Virus record (IMG/VR): IMGVR_UViG_3300012936_006767
Coordinates: 1-43,685 of that record
Strand: one strand, 5' to 3'
DNA: 43,685 nucleotides
Origin: a virus
The notes under the pieces are model-generated. The model made no database searches, had not been told where the DNA came from, and saw only the letters and a list, made by a program, of their open reading frames with translations. The translations under genes and the position numbers were made by a program. This document shows positions 7,157 through 15,126 of this stretch, in pieces. Position 1 is the first letter of the stretch; each line of letters starts with the position of its first letter.

Positions 7157-8095
7157 ATGAAGAATATTTTAGTAACAGGGGGCTTGGGATTTATAGGTTC
7201 TAGCCTTGTAGAAAGACTTAGACACGACAACAAGGTCACTGTTGTAGACAACATATCTTCAGCGAGAGAAGACTGGAAAGAACTTGTATCTAAAAACTCA
7301 AACGTCGATTACATCGAGTCTTGCTATTCATCTCCCGTAGTTTTAAATGCCCTTAGGTCTGGAAAATTTGACTATGTTTTCCATGTCGCCGCAGTCCCTA
7401 GAGTTTTATACTCCGTGGAAAATCCTGTTGAAACTACTGACAACAATGTAATGAAAACCATTTCACTTATTGACGGATCGATAAGAGGCGGCGTAAAGAG
7501 ATTTATCTTTTCTTCTTCTTCGTCTGTTTACGGAGGTGCCGAAGTTCTTCCTACTCCTGTTAATTTTAAAAAGGATCCTAAGTCACCGTATGCTTGGCAC
7601 AAGTCATCAGTAGAGGATTACATTGCCATGGCTTCTTTTCTTTACAACGTAGATATGGTTTCTCTGAGATATTTTAACGTTTTTGGTCCTGGACAGTTTG
7701 GAGGATCTGCCTATTCAACAGCAGTCTCTGCTTGGTGTCATGCAATAAAAAACGAAAAACCTTTAAGAAAAGACGGAACTGGAGAGCAGTCTAGAGACAT
7801 GTGTTATATTGACAATGTTGTTGACGCAAACATAAGAGCCATGGAGTGTGAATCCAAGTTCTCGGGTGAATGTTTTAACGTAGCGTGTGGAGATAGAGTT
7901 TCTAACAACGAGATTCTAGAATTTCTAGTCAAGAGACACCCAGACATAAAAATAAAAGAAGCACCATTCAGACTAGGAGACGTAATGCACACCTTGGCAG
8001 ATATCTCTGAATCTGAGAAAACTTTGGGATATTCCCCTAAGATTAGGTTCTGGGAAGGACTAGAAAGAACTTTAGCTTGGTGGGGACTAGACTGA
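7157..8095 (+). CDS. Second NAD-dependent sugar-nucleotide epimerase/dehydratase (SDR)
   Basis: This is another extended SDR. TGGLGFIGSS (7-16) binds NAD, the serine-rich FSSSSSVYGG (118-127) holds the catalytic Ser, and Tyr145-xxx-Lys149 lies in SPYAWHK. RYFNVFGPG and RDMCYIDNVVDA again point to the GalE-like clade. It is 312 residues and complete. The sequence differs enough from the preceding SDR that they are unlikely to be a recent duplication, so they probably act on different substrates or steps. A strong Shine-Dalgarno AGGTGAG sits just before the ATG. It ends the tightly packed first cassette; a 58-base gap follows. Confidence 0.92.
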   Translation: MKNILVTGGLGFIGSSLVERLRHDNKVTVVDNISSAREDWKELVSKNSNVDYIESCYSSPVVLNALRSGKFDYVFHVAAVPRVLYSVENPVETTDNNVMKTISLIDGSIRGGVKRFIFSSSSSVYGGAEVLPTPVNFKKDPKSPYAWHKSSVEDYIAMASFLYNVDMVSLRYFNVFGPGQFGGSAYSTAVSAWCHAIKNEKPLRKDGTGEQSRDMCYIDNVVDANIRAMECESKFSGECFNVACGDRVSNNEILEFLVKRHPDIKIKEAPFRLGDVMHTLADISESEKTLGYSPKIRFWEGLERTLAWWGLD

Positions 8096-8131
8096 ACTTA
8101 AACTTTTGATCATTTTTTTCTAATATTGATT

Positions 8132-8137
8132 TATAAT
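8132..8137 (+). promoter_or_regulatory. Candidate promoter -10 element (TATAAT)
   Basis: A perfect TATAAT lies in the 58-base AT-rich gap between the second epimerase and the nuclease, 17 bases before the ATG at 8154. No convincing -35 box at standard spacing is seen. T4-like late promoters need only a -10-like octamer, but the T4 consensus TATAAATA is not matched exactly. No terminator hairpin is visible in the gap. Confidence 0.35.
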
Positions 8138-8153
8138 TTATAAGAGAGAAAAC

Positions 8154-9017
8154 ATGTCAAAAGAACAATCTCTACCTCTTTTACCTACCGGCAAGCCTCA
8201 CATCTCTTTTTCAGAAGCAAGAATGTGGAAAGAATGTCCGTGGCGTCACAAACTAGTTCATATAGATAAGCTTTCCCTCCAAGAAGAATCACCTCACCTT
8301 CACTATGGTACTTTGGTTCATGAAGCAGTTGAAAATTTCTTGAACAATAAAGTGATGGACATAAAATCATGTCAAGAAAAAATAGAAGAAGCCTGGGGCG
8401 ACCATGGATTTGACACCCAAGAGTTTGTAGATAAACAGACAGCTTCAGCTCAGAAACAAGGTTGGAAGTATAGACACGACGATCTAGAGAGCTGGAAGCA
8501 GTCAGCTGAAAACTGCTTGACAAGGTTGCCTAGCTTCATGGACGAGAATTTTGGAGAATGGAAATCCATCGAAGCAGAACATCAACTCTATGAAAACATA
8601 AGAGGATGTCAGGGAGAGAAGTTCAAAGGTTTCATCGATGCCATCATTCTTTCAAAAATTGAAGGAAAGAAAAAGGCTTGGATCATAGACTGGAAGACAT
8701 CTTCACCTCGAGGGTGGTCTAAGCAAAAGAGACAAGACTTTTTAATGCAAGCTCAATTAATGCTCTACAAGTCGTTCTGGTCCGAGAAGATGGAGCTTCA
8801 CAGCAGAGACATATCTTGCGGCTTCGTCCTTTTGAAAAAGAAAACAAAAATGGAAAAATCAGTTCAGCTAATACCCGTTTCAGCAGGTCCCACCTCAATG
8901 GAAAGATCTCAAAAAATGATTCGAAGTGCAATCAAGGGTATAAAGTCTGGAATGCTTCTTAAGAATAGAGAGGCATGCAAATTTTGTGAGTTCAAAGATA
9001 CGCCTCATTGCACTTGA
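8154..9017 (+). CDS. PD-(D/E)XK nuclease, RecB/Cas4-like, with probable Fe-S cluster
   Basis: This is a RecB-family (PDDEXK_1) nuclease. Landmarks are GTLVHEAVE (52-60) with His56, GFIDAII (159-165) with Asp162, the core IIDWKTS (177-183) with Asp179 and Lys181, and QAQLMLYK (199-206), the QxxxY-type motif. Cys28 in ECPW together with Cys275, Cys278 and Cys286 near the C-terminus gives the one-plus-three cysteine spacing of the 4Fe-4S cluster in AddB, Cas4 and Dna2. It has no helicase domain, like single-domain Cas4. It has its own gap and candidate promoter, so it may be expressed apart from the sugar genes. Roles in recombination, host DNA breakdown or genome end processing are all possible. 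Confidence 0.85.
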   Translation: MSKEQSLPLLPTGKPHISFSEARMWKECPWRHKLVHIDKLSLQEESPHLHYGTLVHEAVENFLNNKVMDIKSCQEKIEEAWGDHGFDTQEFVDKQTASAQKQGWKYRHDDLESWKQSAENCLTRLPSFMDENFGEWKSIEAEHQLYENIRGCQGEKFKGFIDAIILSKIEGKKKAWIIDWKTSSPRGWSKQKRQDFLMQAQLMLYKSFWSEKMELHSRDISCGFVLLKKKTKMEKSVQLIPVSAGPTSMERSQKMIRSAIKGIKSGMLLKNREACKFCEFKDTPHCT

Positions 9018-9040
9018 GCGCGTTTACTAAACATTACCTC

Positions 9041-9050
9041 TATGTAATAT
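9041..9050 (+). promoter_or_regulatory. Weak candidate promoter element before glycosyltransferase gene
   Basis: The 39-base gap 9018-9056 holds TATGTAATAT immediately upstream of the ATG at 9057, with no Shine-Dalgarno sequence. A -10 box here would put the transcript start close to the ATG, giving a very short leader. The layout resembles the gap before 122, where TATAGT lies at 109-114. This is a suggestion only. Confidence 0.2.
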
Positions 9051-9056
9051 TCGATC

Positions 9057-10313
9057 ATGAGTGAAAAATATAAAGTTTTAGTCCTTTCCGACCACGCACT
9101 GAGCACATCAGGCGTAGGCTGCCAGACAAGATTCTTAATTGAGGGTCTTATAAAAAAAGGCAAATGGTCTTTTAGACAGTTCGGTGCAGCCATTAAGCAC
9201 ACCAACTATGATGTTGTACAAGTCAATCCAGATTTTATCATCAAGCCAATCGACGGATTCGGTGACAGAAACATGATTCTTCAGACTTTAATAGCTGAGA
9301 AGCCTGATGCTGTCTTGATATTCACAGACCCTAGATTTTTTATATGGCTTTTTGAAATAGAAGACGAAATAAGACAGCTTTGTCCTATAGCTTACTGGCA
9401 TGTCTGGGACAACTACCCATTTCCGGAGTATAATAGACCCCTTTATGCATCTACTGACTTGATAAACTGTCATTCTCACATGACATACGAGATGGTCAAG
9501 AAGGAGTTTCCGGAAAGAACAAACTTTGTCCCTCATTCTTTACCCGAAGAGATATTTTATCCTCTTCCTGAGAATGAAGTCAGACAGTATAGGTCTGAAG
9601 TTCTAGGTAAAGGAACAGAGGATAAGTTTGTTCTTTTCTGGGTAAATAGAAACGCAAGGAGAAAAAGGCCTAATGATGTTCTATGGGCGTGGAAAAAGTT
9701 CTTAGAAAAAGCAAAAGCCGCTGGAAGAAAAAATGACGCTTTGCTTCTAATGCACACGGACCCTACTGATAATGAAGGTCCGAACTTGCTAGAAACAGCA
9801 TCAGCTCTAGATATTCAAGACTCCATTATTTTTTCAAACCAGAGACTTGAGTTTGAAAAAATGAACGTTTTGCACAACATGTCAGATGCTTGTATAAACA
9901 TATCTTATGCCGAAGGCTTTGGACTCGCCACCCTTGAGGCTATGAACTGTGGAAAGCCAATCATAGCTGGAAAGACCGGAGGTTTAACAAGGCAGGTGGT
10001 TGATCACAGAGATGGGTCTGAGAATGGAGTAGCTCTTCCTATAAGATGCAAGAGTCTTGTGGGATCTCAGTCTGTCCCTTATATCTATGAAGATTATGTT
10101 GATGTCGATGAAGCTTCAGATGCTATTTTCAAGCTATATAGCATGACAAAAGAAGAAAGATCCTCCCTGGGTGAAAAAGCTAGATCTTACGCTCTTTCTG
10201 AGTTTTCTCACCAGAAAACCATTGACCTTTGGGATGAGACCCTAGAAAAGATAATATTAGAAAGAAGAGATAACCCGACTAGGCGATGGACAATTCAGGA
10301 GGTTAAACCTTGA
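9057..10313 (+). CDS. Glycosyltransferase, GT4 (group 1) family
   Basis: This is a GT-B fold glycosyltransferase of 418 residues. The N-terminal half has a glycine-containing acceptor-side loop, STSGVGCQTRF (16-26). The C-terminal half has the donor-binding region: FVLFWVNRNARRKRP (191-205) opening the second Rossmann domain, and the E-x7-E signature EGFGLATLE (Glu286 and Glu294) followed by NCGKPIIAG. No signal or membrane segment is seen. It is followed by a second GT4 gene at a TTGA overlap, so the two are co-translated. They probably use NDP-sugars from the upstream cassette to build a glycan on a virion protein, a host polymer or possibly DNA. Confidence 0.9.
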   Translation: MSEKYKVLVLSDHALSTSGVGCQTRFLIEGLIKKGKWSFRQFGAAIKHTNYDVVQVNPDFIIKPIDGFGDRNMILQTLIAEKPDAVLIFTDPRFFIWLFEIEDEIRQLCPIAYWHVWDNYPFPEYNRPLYASTDLINCHSHMTYEMVKKEFPERTNFVPHSLPEEIFYPLPENEVRQYRSEVLGKGTEDKFVLFWVNRNARRKRPNDVLWAWKKFLEKAKAAGRKNDALLLMHTDPTDNEGPNLLETASALDIQDSIIFSNQRLEFEKMNVLHNMSDACINISYAEGFGLATLEAMNCGKPIIAGKTGGLTRQVVDHRDGSENGVALPIRCKSLVGSQSVPYIYEDYVDVDEASDAIFKLYSMTKEERSSLGEKARSYALSEFSHQKTIDLWDETLEKIILERRDNPTRRWTIQEVKP

Positions 10314-11476
10314 AATCAGTACTTTTAAGAGGACCGGTATTTTCAAAGTCAGGTTATGGCGAGCACACTCGCCAGATTTACAGATACCTTCGAGAACAAA
10401 ACGTCAGGATATCCATAGAATCTTTGAACTGGGGATATACTCCTTGGTTTGTTAAGAGTTCTGATTACTTTGGATTGATCGGAGAGATGCAAGAAAAATG
10501 TATCAGAGATCCTGAAGAAAAATATGATGTGACCATACAGTGCCAACTTCCGAACGAATGGGATCCTAGTCTTGGTAGATTTAACATCGGAGTAACTGCA
10601 GGAGTCGAGACAGACTTTGCCAATCCTTCTTGGACAACAGTCGATGTCAATAAAATGGACCTCGTGCTAGTTCCTTCTGACTTTACTAAGAAATCTTTTG
10701 AAAAACTCGTAAAACCCAGGACTGAGATAAAAGTCGTTCCTGAGTCTTATTATGATGAGCTATTGACTGACTCTCAAAAGTCGTCGGCCGAAGAAGACCT
10801 AAAGACTGATTTTAATTTCTTGACAGTAGGCGTTCTGACTGGAACATCTCCGGAGACTGATAGAAAGAATCTTTTCTATTTAATAAAGTGGTTTGTTGAA
10901 GAGTTTAAGAATGACAATGATGTAGGCCTGGTTATAAAAACCAACAAAGGAAGAGACACAGAGATAGACAAAGTAGCAACTTCCAGGCTGCTAGCCCAGG
11001 TTCTAGGTGAGGTAGGGCATAATGGTCAACCTAGAATCTATCTTCTTCACGGAGAGATGTCCAGAGAGGAAATGAGAGATCTTTACAAGTCCGATAAGAT
11101 AAAAGCTTATGTTTCTGCGACGAGAGGAGAGGGTTTTGGTCTACCTTTGCTTGAAGCTGCAGTTTCTGGTTTGCCGGTAATTGCAACAAACTGGTCAGCA
11201 CACACTGAGTTTTTAAATAAGGGAAAATGGATAAGTCTAGATTACGACTTAAAAGAAGTTGCAGAATCAAAAATAGACGACCAGATATTCATCAGAGGCT
11301 CTAAGTGGGCTGAAGTTAGAGAAGGCGATTTTAAAAGAAAGCTCAGGAACTTTTACAAAAAGCCCGGTCTTCCAAAGGAATGGGCTAAGAATCTTAGTGG
11401 AAATCTAAAGAAAGAATACTCAATAGAATCTATTAAAAACCACTATCATGAAGCATTAGGAGATCATCTTAGTTGA
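10310..11476 (+). CDS. Second GT4-family glycosyltransferase
   Basis: This GT-B enzyme has 388 residues. The N-terminus LRGPVFSKSGYGEHTRQ (6-22) has the glycine loop of GT4 enzymes, VGVLTGTSPETDRKN (173-187) begins the donor domain, and EGFGLPLLE gives E-x7-E with Glu274 and Glu282, followed by SGLPVIATNWSAHTE. The start is TTG in a TTGA overlap with the preceding stop. The next internal Met is at residue 60, which would cut off the conserved loop, so TTG must be used. With its neighbour it probably adds two successive sugars. It differs clearly from its neighbour in sequence. Confidence 0.88.
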   Translation: MKSVLLRGPVFSKSGYGEHTRQIYRYLREQNVRISIESLNWGYTPWFVKSSDYFGLIGEMQEKCIRDPEEKYDVTIQCQLPNEWDPSLGRFNIGVTAGVETDFANPSWTTVDVNKMDLVLVPSDFTKKSFEKLVKPRTEIKVVPESYYDELLTDSQKSSAEEDLKTDFNFLTVGVLTGTSPETDRKNLFYLIKWFVEEFKNDNDVGLVIKTNKGRDTEIDKVATSRLLAQVLGEVGHNGQPRIYLLHGEMSREEMRDLYKSDKIKAYVSATRGEGFGLPLLEAAVSGLPVIATNWSAHTEFLNKGKWISLDYDLKEVAESKIDDQIFIRGSKWAEVREGDFKRKLRNFYKKPGLPKEWAKNLSGNLKKEYSIESIKNHYHEALGDHLS

Positions 11477-11766
11477 TCTATTGGTACATAGGATCAGTTG
11501 TACTTTTAACATACGCTGCACTAGTGTCATATTATTGTCTAAAGTTCGCTATGATCGTTCTTAGGGTTCAAGATTCCATAGAACAGTCTGTTGATTTAAT
11601 TGAAGAGAAATACGAAAGCATGTCTGAGATCCTATCTAGACCGCTTTTTTATGACAGTCCTGAAGTTAGAAAAGTCGTAGAAGACATTTCAGAAGTGAGA
11701 GAATCTTTAAATCAAGTAGCTTTCGACCTAACAAACAAAATAGAGAAAGACACAGAATTAGAATGA
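11473..11766 (+). CDS. Small membrane-anchored coiled-coil protein
   Basis: I do not recognise the family. Residues 2-23 are a single hydrophobic segment rich in aromatic and aliphatic residues. The rest (32-97) is charged and probably helical, with heptad-like spacing in IEQSVDLIEEKYESM and in VEDISEVRESLNQV. It should therefore be anchored in the inner membrane with a cytoplasmic coiled coil. The start is TTG in a TTGA overlap; the next Met (27) would remove the membrane segment. It overlaps the sigma-factor gene by ATGA. No function can be assigned. Confidence 0.6.
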   Translation: MIYWYIGSVVLLTYAALVSYYCLKFAMIVLRVQDSIEQSVDLIEEKYESMSEILSRPLFYDSPEVRKVVEDISEVRESLNQVAFDLTNKIEKDTELE

Positions 11767-12491
11767 AGGGTAGAAAAAAGATAAGGAGAAAACCGGGAAC
11801 TCCTAGGAACATGTACTTTACAAAAGAGACGGGAGAGTCTATTGCAAAGTATTGCGAAACTGAGTGTCCTGATTCAAAAAGAACTATATATGAAAAAGAG
11901 ATATTGCCATCATTTGCTAAATTAGCGGAGAATTTAATTTTCGTATATGGCTTTAAGTCTCCTTACGCCACCTCAGAAGAGCTTAAAGTTGACTGTGTTT
12001 CTTTTATGTTTGAGACTTTGCATAAGTGGGACCCTTCCAGGGGTTCAAAAGCTTTTTCTTATTTTAATGTTGTTGCTAAGAATTGGTTTATTATCAACAC
12101 CAGAAAGCATTTAAAAAGAAGAAATAGACATCTTAGCATTGATGATCCTAACTCTATGTCTGCAGCTCAAAGAGCAGTTTTTGAAGATTTTGACTACGTA
12201 CCGCCAGCTGATGAAATTATGATAAAAAATCAGGCTAAAAAAGAGATTATCAATCTCCTGGAGGATATGAAAGTAAAGCTTACAAATGAAAACGAGTTAA
12301 AATGTCTTCACGCAATCGAGACTCTTTTTGGCTCTATTGATGATCTTGAGCTTCTAAATAAAAGAGCAGTTCTACTATACATAAGAGAGATAAGCGGACT
12401 TGACAAGAAGCACCTCTCTAAGGCAATGTCTGTAATTAGAAGACACTATAGGTCTATGTCAAAGCTTCCTGACAAGTACTGCATTTTTTGA
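11763..12491 (+). CDS. gp55: Late-transcription sigma factor, T4 gp55-like
   Basis: This should direct host RNA polymerase to phage late promoters. A sigma-70 region 2-like segment spans about 40-115; its core KAFSYFNVVAKNWFI (96-110) is the pattern shared by gp55-type factors of T4-related phages. The N-terminus has a basic start (KGRKKIRRK) and then YFTKETGESIAKY (18-30). There is no region 4, as expected for gp55, which recognises only a -10-like element. At 242 residues it is somewhat longer than T4 gp55 (185). The C-terminus, where T4 gp55 carries its sliding-clamp-binding peptide, ends in a hydrophobic KYCIF. Placement just before the baseplate genes fits control of the late region. Confidence 0.85.
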   Translation: MKGRKKIRRKPGTPRNMYFTKETGESIAKYCETECPDSKRTIYEKEILPSFAKLAENLIFVYGFKSPYATSEELKVDCVSFMFETLHKWDPSRGSKAFSYFNVVAKNWFIINTRKHLKRRNRHLSIDDPNSMSAAQRAVFEDFDYVPPADEIMIKNQAKKEIINLLEDMKVKLTNENELKCLHAIETLFGSIDDLELLNKRAVLLYIREISGLDKKHLSKAMSVIRRHYRSMSKLPDKYCIF

Positions 12492-12497
12492 GGTATT

Positions 12498-12875
12498 ATG
12501 AAAGACAACGAAGAAAAAATAGAAAAGATGCTCAAAAAAGTTAAGAAGAAAGAAGAAAGGCTAAAAAGCTTTTCTGAGCTCTTAGAGGGTCTTGCAACAA
12601 CAGACGAGAAAAAGAAATCTCTCTGGAAAGAGATTTATGAAAATGCTGCTAGTGATAGAGAAAGAGCTTCGATTCTCTTTACTGAGGCTTACAAGACGAT
12701 GGGTTCAAGCACATCAGACCACGTAGCGATGGGATCCATAATGTCAAAATATCTAGAAAGGATGTCAAAGTCAAACGATCAAATACTGAGCTTGGCTGAT
12801 TTGGTTAACAAGGCAGAGCAAGACCAAGAGAAGATAGTTCCCGACGAACTCTATAGCAAGATACTAGGTGACTAA
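12498..12875 (+). CDS. Small helical protein, possible late-transcription partner
   Basis: The family is not certain to me. The 125 residues are almost wholly helical and highly charged. A Lys/Glu-rich coiled coil covers 1-35, then LWKEIYENAASDRERASILFTEAY (read as LWKEIYENAASD plus the following helix) at about 42-66, and a second helical block at 73-100. GAGG 5 bases upstream of the ATG gives it its own strong ribosome binding site, and it follows the sigma factor by 6 bases. T4 uses gp33 as a small helical co-activator with gp55, so a similar role is conceivable. No clamp-binding peptide is obvious at the C-terminus. It could equally be a structural chaperone. Confidence 0.5.
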   Translation: MKDNEEKIEKMLKKVKKKEERLKSFSELLEGLATTDEKKKSLWKEIYENAASDRERASILFTEAYKTMGSSTSDHVAMGSIMSKYLERMSKSNDQILSLADLVNKAEQDQEKIVPDELYSKILGD

Positions 12876-14545
12876 TGACAAATCTCTTCAGACCTACAAA
12901 GGAGATAAACGAAGCTCCTTTTTCTCGTTTCGTTGTTGTTGAAGTTCTTTCAAAAACGTATCATGAAAGAGAACAGATAGCTGAGTGGTCTCAAAGTGTA
13001 ACTAACGGAGAGTTTTTCACACAGTCCACTGGTGAAGATGGTGAAAACCTAGAGTCGTATCTAATAGCCCCTAGGAATTCTTTGATAGCCAAGAAGATAG
13101 ACGGAGGAGAAAGCAGGTCTGAAGGCAATTTGATCATTATGTACCCATTTTTTTCTTCTCACTTTTCCCTTCCTGTCAAGCCAGGTGAGCAGGTATGGGG
13201 CATGGAAGAGCTCGATGGAAAAGTATTCTGGCTTTCTAGAATTCATGAACCAGACGCTGTTGAGGATTTAAACTTTACTCACGGCGATAGAAGAGAAATA
13301 CCCACTATTCAAGAGACGAATGAAATAAAAGAAGATTCCCCGGATAACTTAGTCGTGGAGAGGAAACCTTCTTTTCCTAACGGATTTAACTTAGTAAACA
13401 GAGCGTCAGATCTTTTAGACCCTGAATCTACTGATGTAGAAAAGCTAAATGAAGCAGGAGTGAGCGAAGACCACTTTACGTTACCTGACCTCAACGGCTA
13501 TGAAAAAATATTTTCTGAAAATTCTGAAAAAAGTTCAGTTGTCTACGAGCCCGTCCCAAGGTTTACTAAAAGACCTGGAGATCTCACGCTTCATGGGTCT
13601 AACAACACATCCATAGTACTAGGTACTGAAAGAGGATACGGTGCAAACATACGGCCTGAAGACACAGATGGTAGCAATCTAAACCCAGAGAATGACGATG
13701 CATCTCTAGTAGGGCTTACTGAGGGAATGGGCGCAATTGACATAGTCGTAGGAAGAGGTAGACTTCATGAAGGAGCCGAGGCCAACGCAGACGTAGATCC
13801 TGCAGGAACTAGGCCAAGGGTGATAGGAAACCCTAGGGAAAATTTTGAGACTGATAAGAACGTAGGATTAGATTCTTCGAAAGCCCCTGAGGGATCTGCT
13901 CTTGCTGATGTTAACGAGGGCGATCCTGATTTCATTAATGATGCCTCAAGGATCTATATCTCAATAGCTTCAGACCCAGATAATTTGTTCGGGCTCTCTT
14001 ACCCGGATCAACCAGCGGAAGGAACTGTTGTCGAGCCTACCCTAGGAGACTCTTCGATCGTTTTTAAGTCTGATCAAATAAGAATAGTCGCGCGTAAGGA
14101 TGATGAGAACGGAATCAATGGTTCAATTAGGATAATCAAAGAAGGTGAATCAGAAGCTGACAGAGCAACTGTGGTGATACAGCCTGACGGATCGATCATG
14201 ATAGATGGACCGAAGATAATAATCGGAGATGGAAGAGAGGACACTAGTGGAGGTGAAAACGGAGCAGGAACACAGGTTGAAATCGGAAGGGAAGCTTCTG
14301 AGCCCATAGTGATGGGAAATCAATTAAACACCACTTTGGCTGAGTTTATGGAGGACGTGATAAAATTCATCACAGATACGTTCGTTAATCACGGTCACGC
14401 AACAGGCGCCGGACCTTCCGGAATCGCCGGAACTGGAGCCGACGCTGGAACCACACCCACAGCACTCCAGACTCATGAAACAGATATCCAAGCGATGATT
14501 GACAAGCTAAACCTTCATCTGAGCAAAGTAGGAAAAACTAAATAA
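12875..14545 (+). CDS. Baseplate central spike/hub protein, gp5/gpV-like
   Basis: The protein probably forms the puncturing tip of the contractile tail. Residues about 15-125 look like the OB-fold of gp5/gpV: a strand RFVVVEVL, then a strand-rich block ending in LPVKPGEQVWGMEE (99-112) and VFWLSRI (117-123). The middle (130-390) is acidic and low in hydrophobic residues. The C-terminal part has short beta strands with repeats such as QIRIVARKD, SIRIIKEG, ATVVIQPDGSIMIDG and KIIIGDG, as expected for a trimeric beta-helix needle, followed by a helix (TTLAEFMEDVIKFI). No lysozyme domain is visible, unlike T4 gp5. It lies upstream of the gp25-like gene, as V lies before W in P2-type tails. Confidence 0.7.
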   Translation: MTNLFRPTKEINEAPFSRFVVVEVLSKTYHEREQIAEWSQSVTNGEFFTQSTGEDGENLESYLIAPRNSLIAKKIDGGESRSEGNLIIMYPFFSSHFSLPVKPGEQVWGMEELDGKVFWLSRIHEPDAVEDLNFTHGDRREIPTIQETNEIKEDSPDNLVVERKPSFPNGFNLVNRASDLLDPESTDVEKLNEAGVSEDHFTLPDLNGYEKIFSENSEKSSVVYEPVPRFTKRPGDLTLHGSNNTSIVLGTERGYGANIRPEDTDGSNLNPENDDASLVGLTEGMGAIDIVVGRGRLHEGAEANADVDPAGTRPRVIGNPRENFETDKNVGLDSSKAPEGSALADVNEGDPDFINDASRIYISIASDPDNLFGLSYPDQPAEGTVVEPTLGDSSIVFKSDQIRIVARKDDENGINGSIRIIKEGESEADRATVVIQPDGSIMIDGPKIIIGDGREDTSGGENGAGTQVEIGREASEPIVMGNQLNTTLAEFMEDVIKFITDTFVNHGHATGAGPSGIAGTGADAGTTPTALQTHETDIQAMIDKLNLHLSKVGKTK

Positions 14546-15126
14546 TGGCACTGAACAAGAGTTCACTTGAGGAAAATATAAAGAAGCTTTTAGACCTAGA
14601 GCAAGAGCCACATGCAACAAACCCACAAGACTGCGCCGAGCTAATATGTGACTACATAGATGAGTATCTTTCAACTGCTGAGCTTGACCCATTTCCAGCC
14701 CCTGGAATTCAGCCAGGATCACCACCAGTCCCAGATCCCGTCGGACCAGCACTTAAAGTCGAGCCTGGCTCTCCTGTTACCACAGACCTTTTCAAAGCAG
14801 ATCTAATAGCTGTTATGAATTTACAGTCGGGTGACTTTTCTTCATGTGGGCCTCAACTTGTGTCCGACTTATCTGTTATCACCGAGGTCAAGGATTCAAA
14901 CGGTTACAAAGCCCCTGGAGCCTCTGTTTGCGCTAATCCGCCAGACATAGACGCTGCTTTTAACAAAGGTAAAAACCAAGAAAATCATGAGGCTGTAGCA
15001 GCAGAGTTAGCAGACCAGATTCATAATGCAGTGATATCTACTACGTTTACAGCTGCAGGCGCTTATGCCAATGGCGCGTTTCTTCAAACCCCTCCTGTCC
15101 CTCCTTATGTCTCCGTTCTGAAATAG
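14545..15126 (+). CDS. Conserved-looking tail-associated protein of unknown function
   Basis: I do not recognise a named family. It overlaps the spike gene by TAATG and is 193 residues long. An N-terminal helical part (1-45, with CAELICDYIDEYL) is followed by a Pro/Gly-rich stretch (48-75) and a helical C-terminal half containing NHEAVAAELADQIHNAVIS. The protein ends in a Pro-rich tail, PPVPPYVSVLK. Small helical proteins with a terminal Ala-rich helix often sit between the spike and baseplate genes of myoviruses, so a baseplate assembly role is the best guess. Confidence 0.5.
   Translation: MALNKSSLEENIKKLLDLEQEPHATNPQDCAELICDYIDEYLSTAELDPFPAPGIQPGSPPVPDPVGPALKVEPGSPVTTDLFKADLIAVMNLQSGDFSSCGPQLVSDLSVITEVKDSNGYKAPGASVCANPPDIDAAFNKGKNQENHEAVAAELADQIHNAVISTTFTAAGAYANGAFLQTPPVPPYVSVLK

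Noticed and set aside
8096-8153. Terminator in the gap after the second epimerase
   Set aside because: There is a T7 run but no GC-rich inverted repeat before it.
12875-14545. Lysozyme domain in the spike, as in T4 gp5
   Set aside because: No Glu-Asp-Thr catalytic pattern or lysozyme-like segment can be seen between the OB-fold and the needle.
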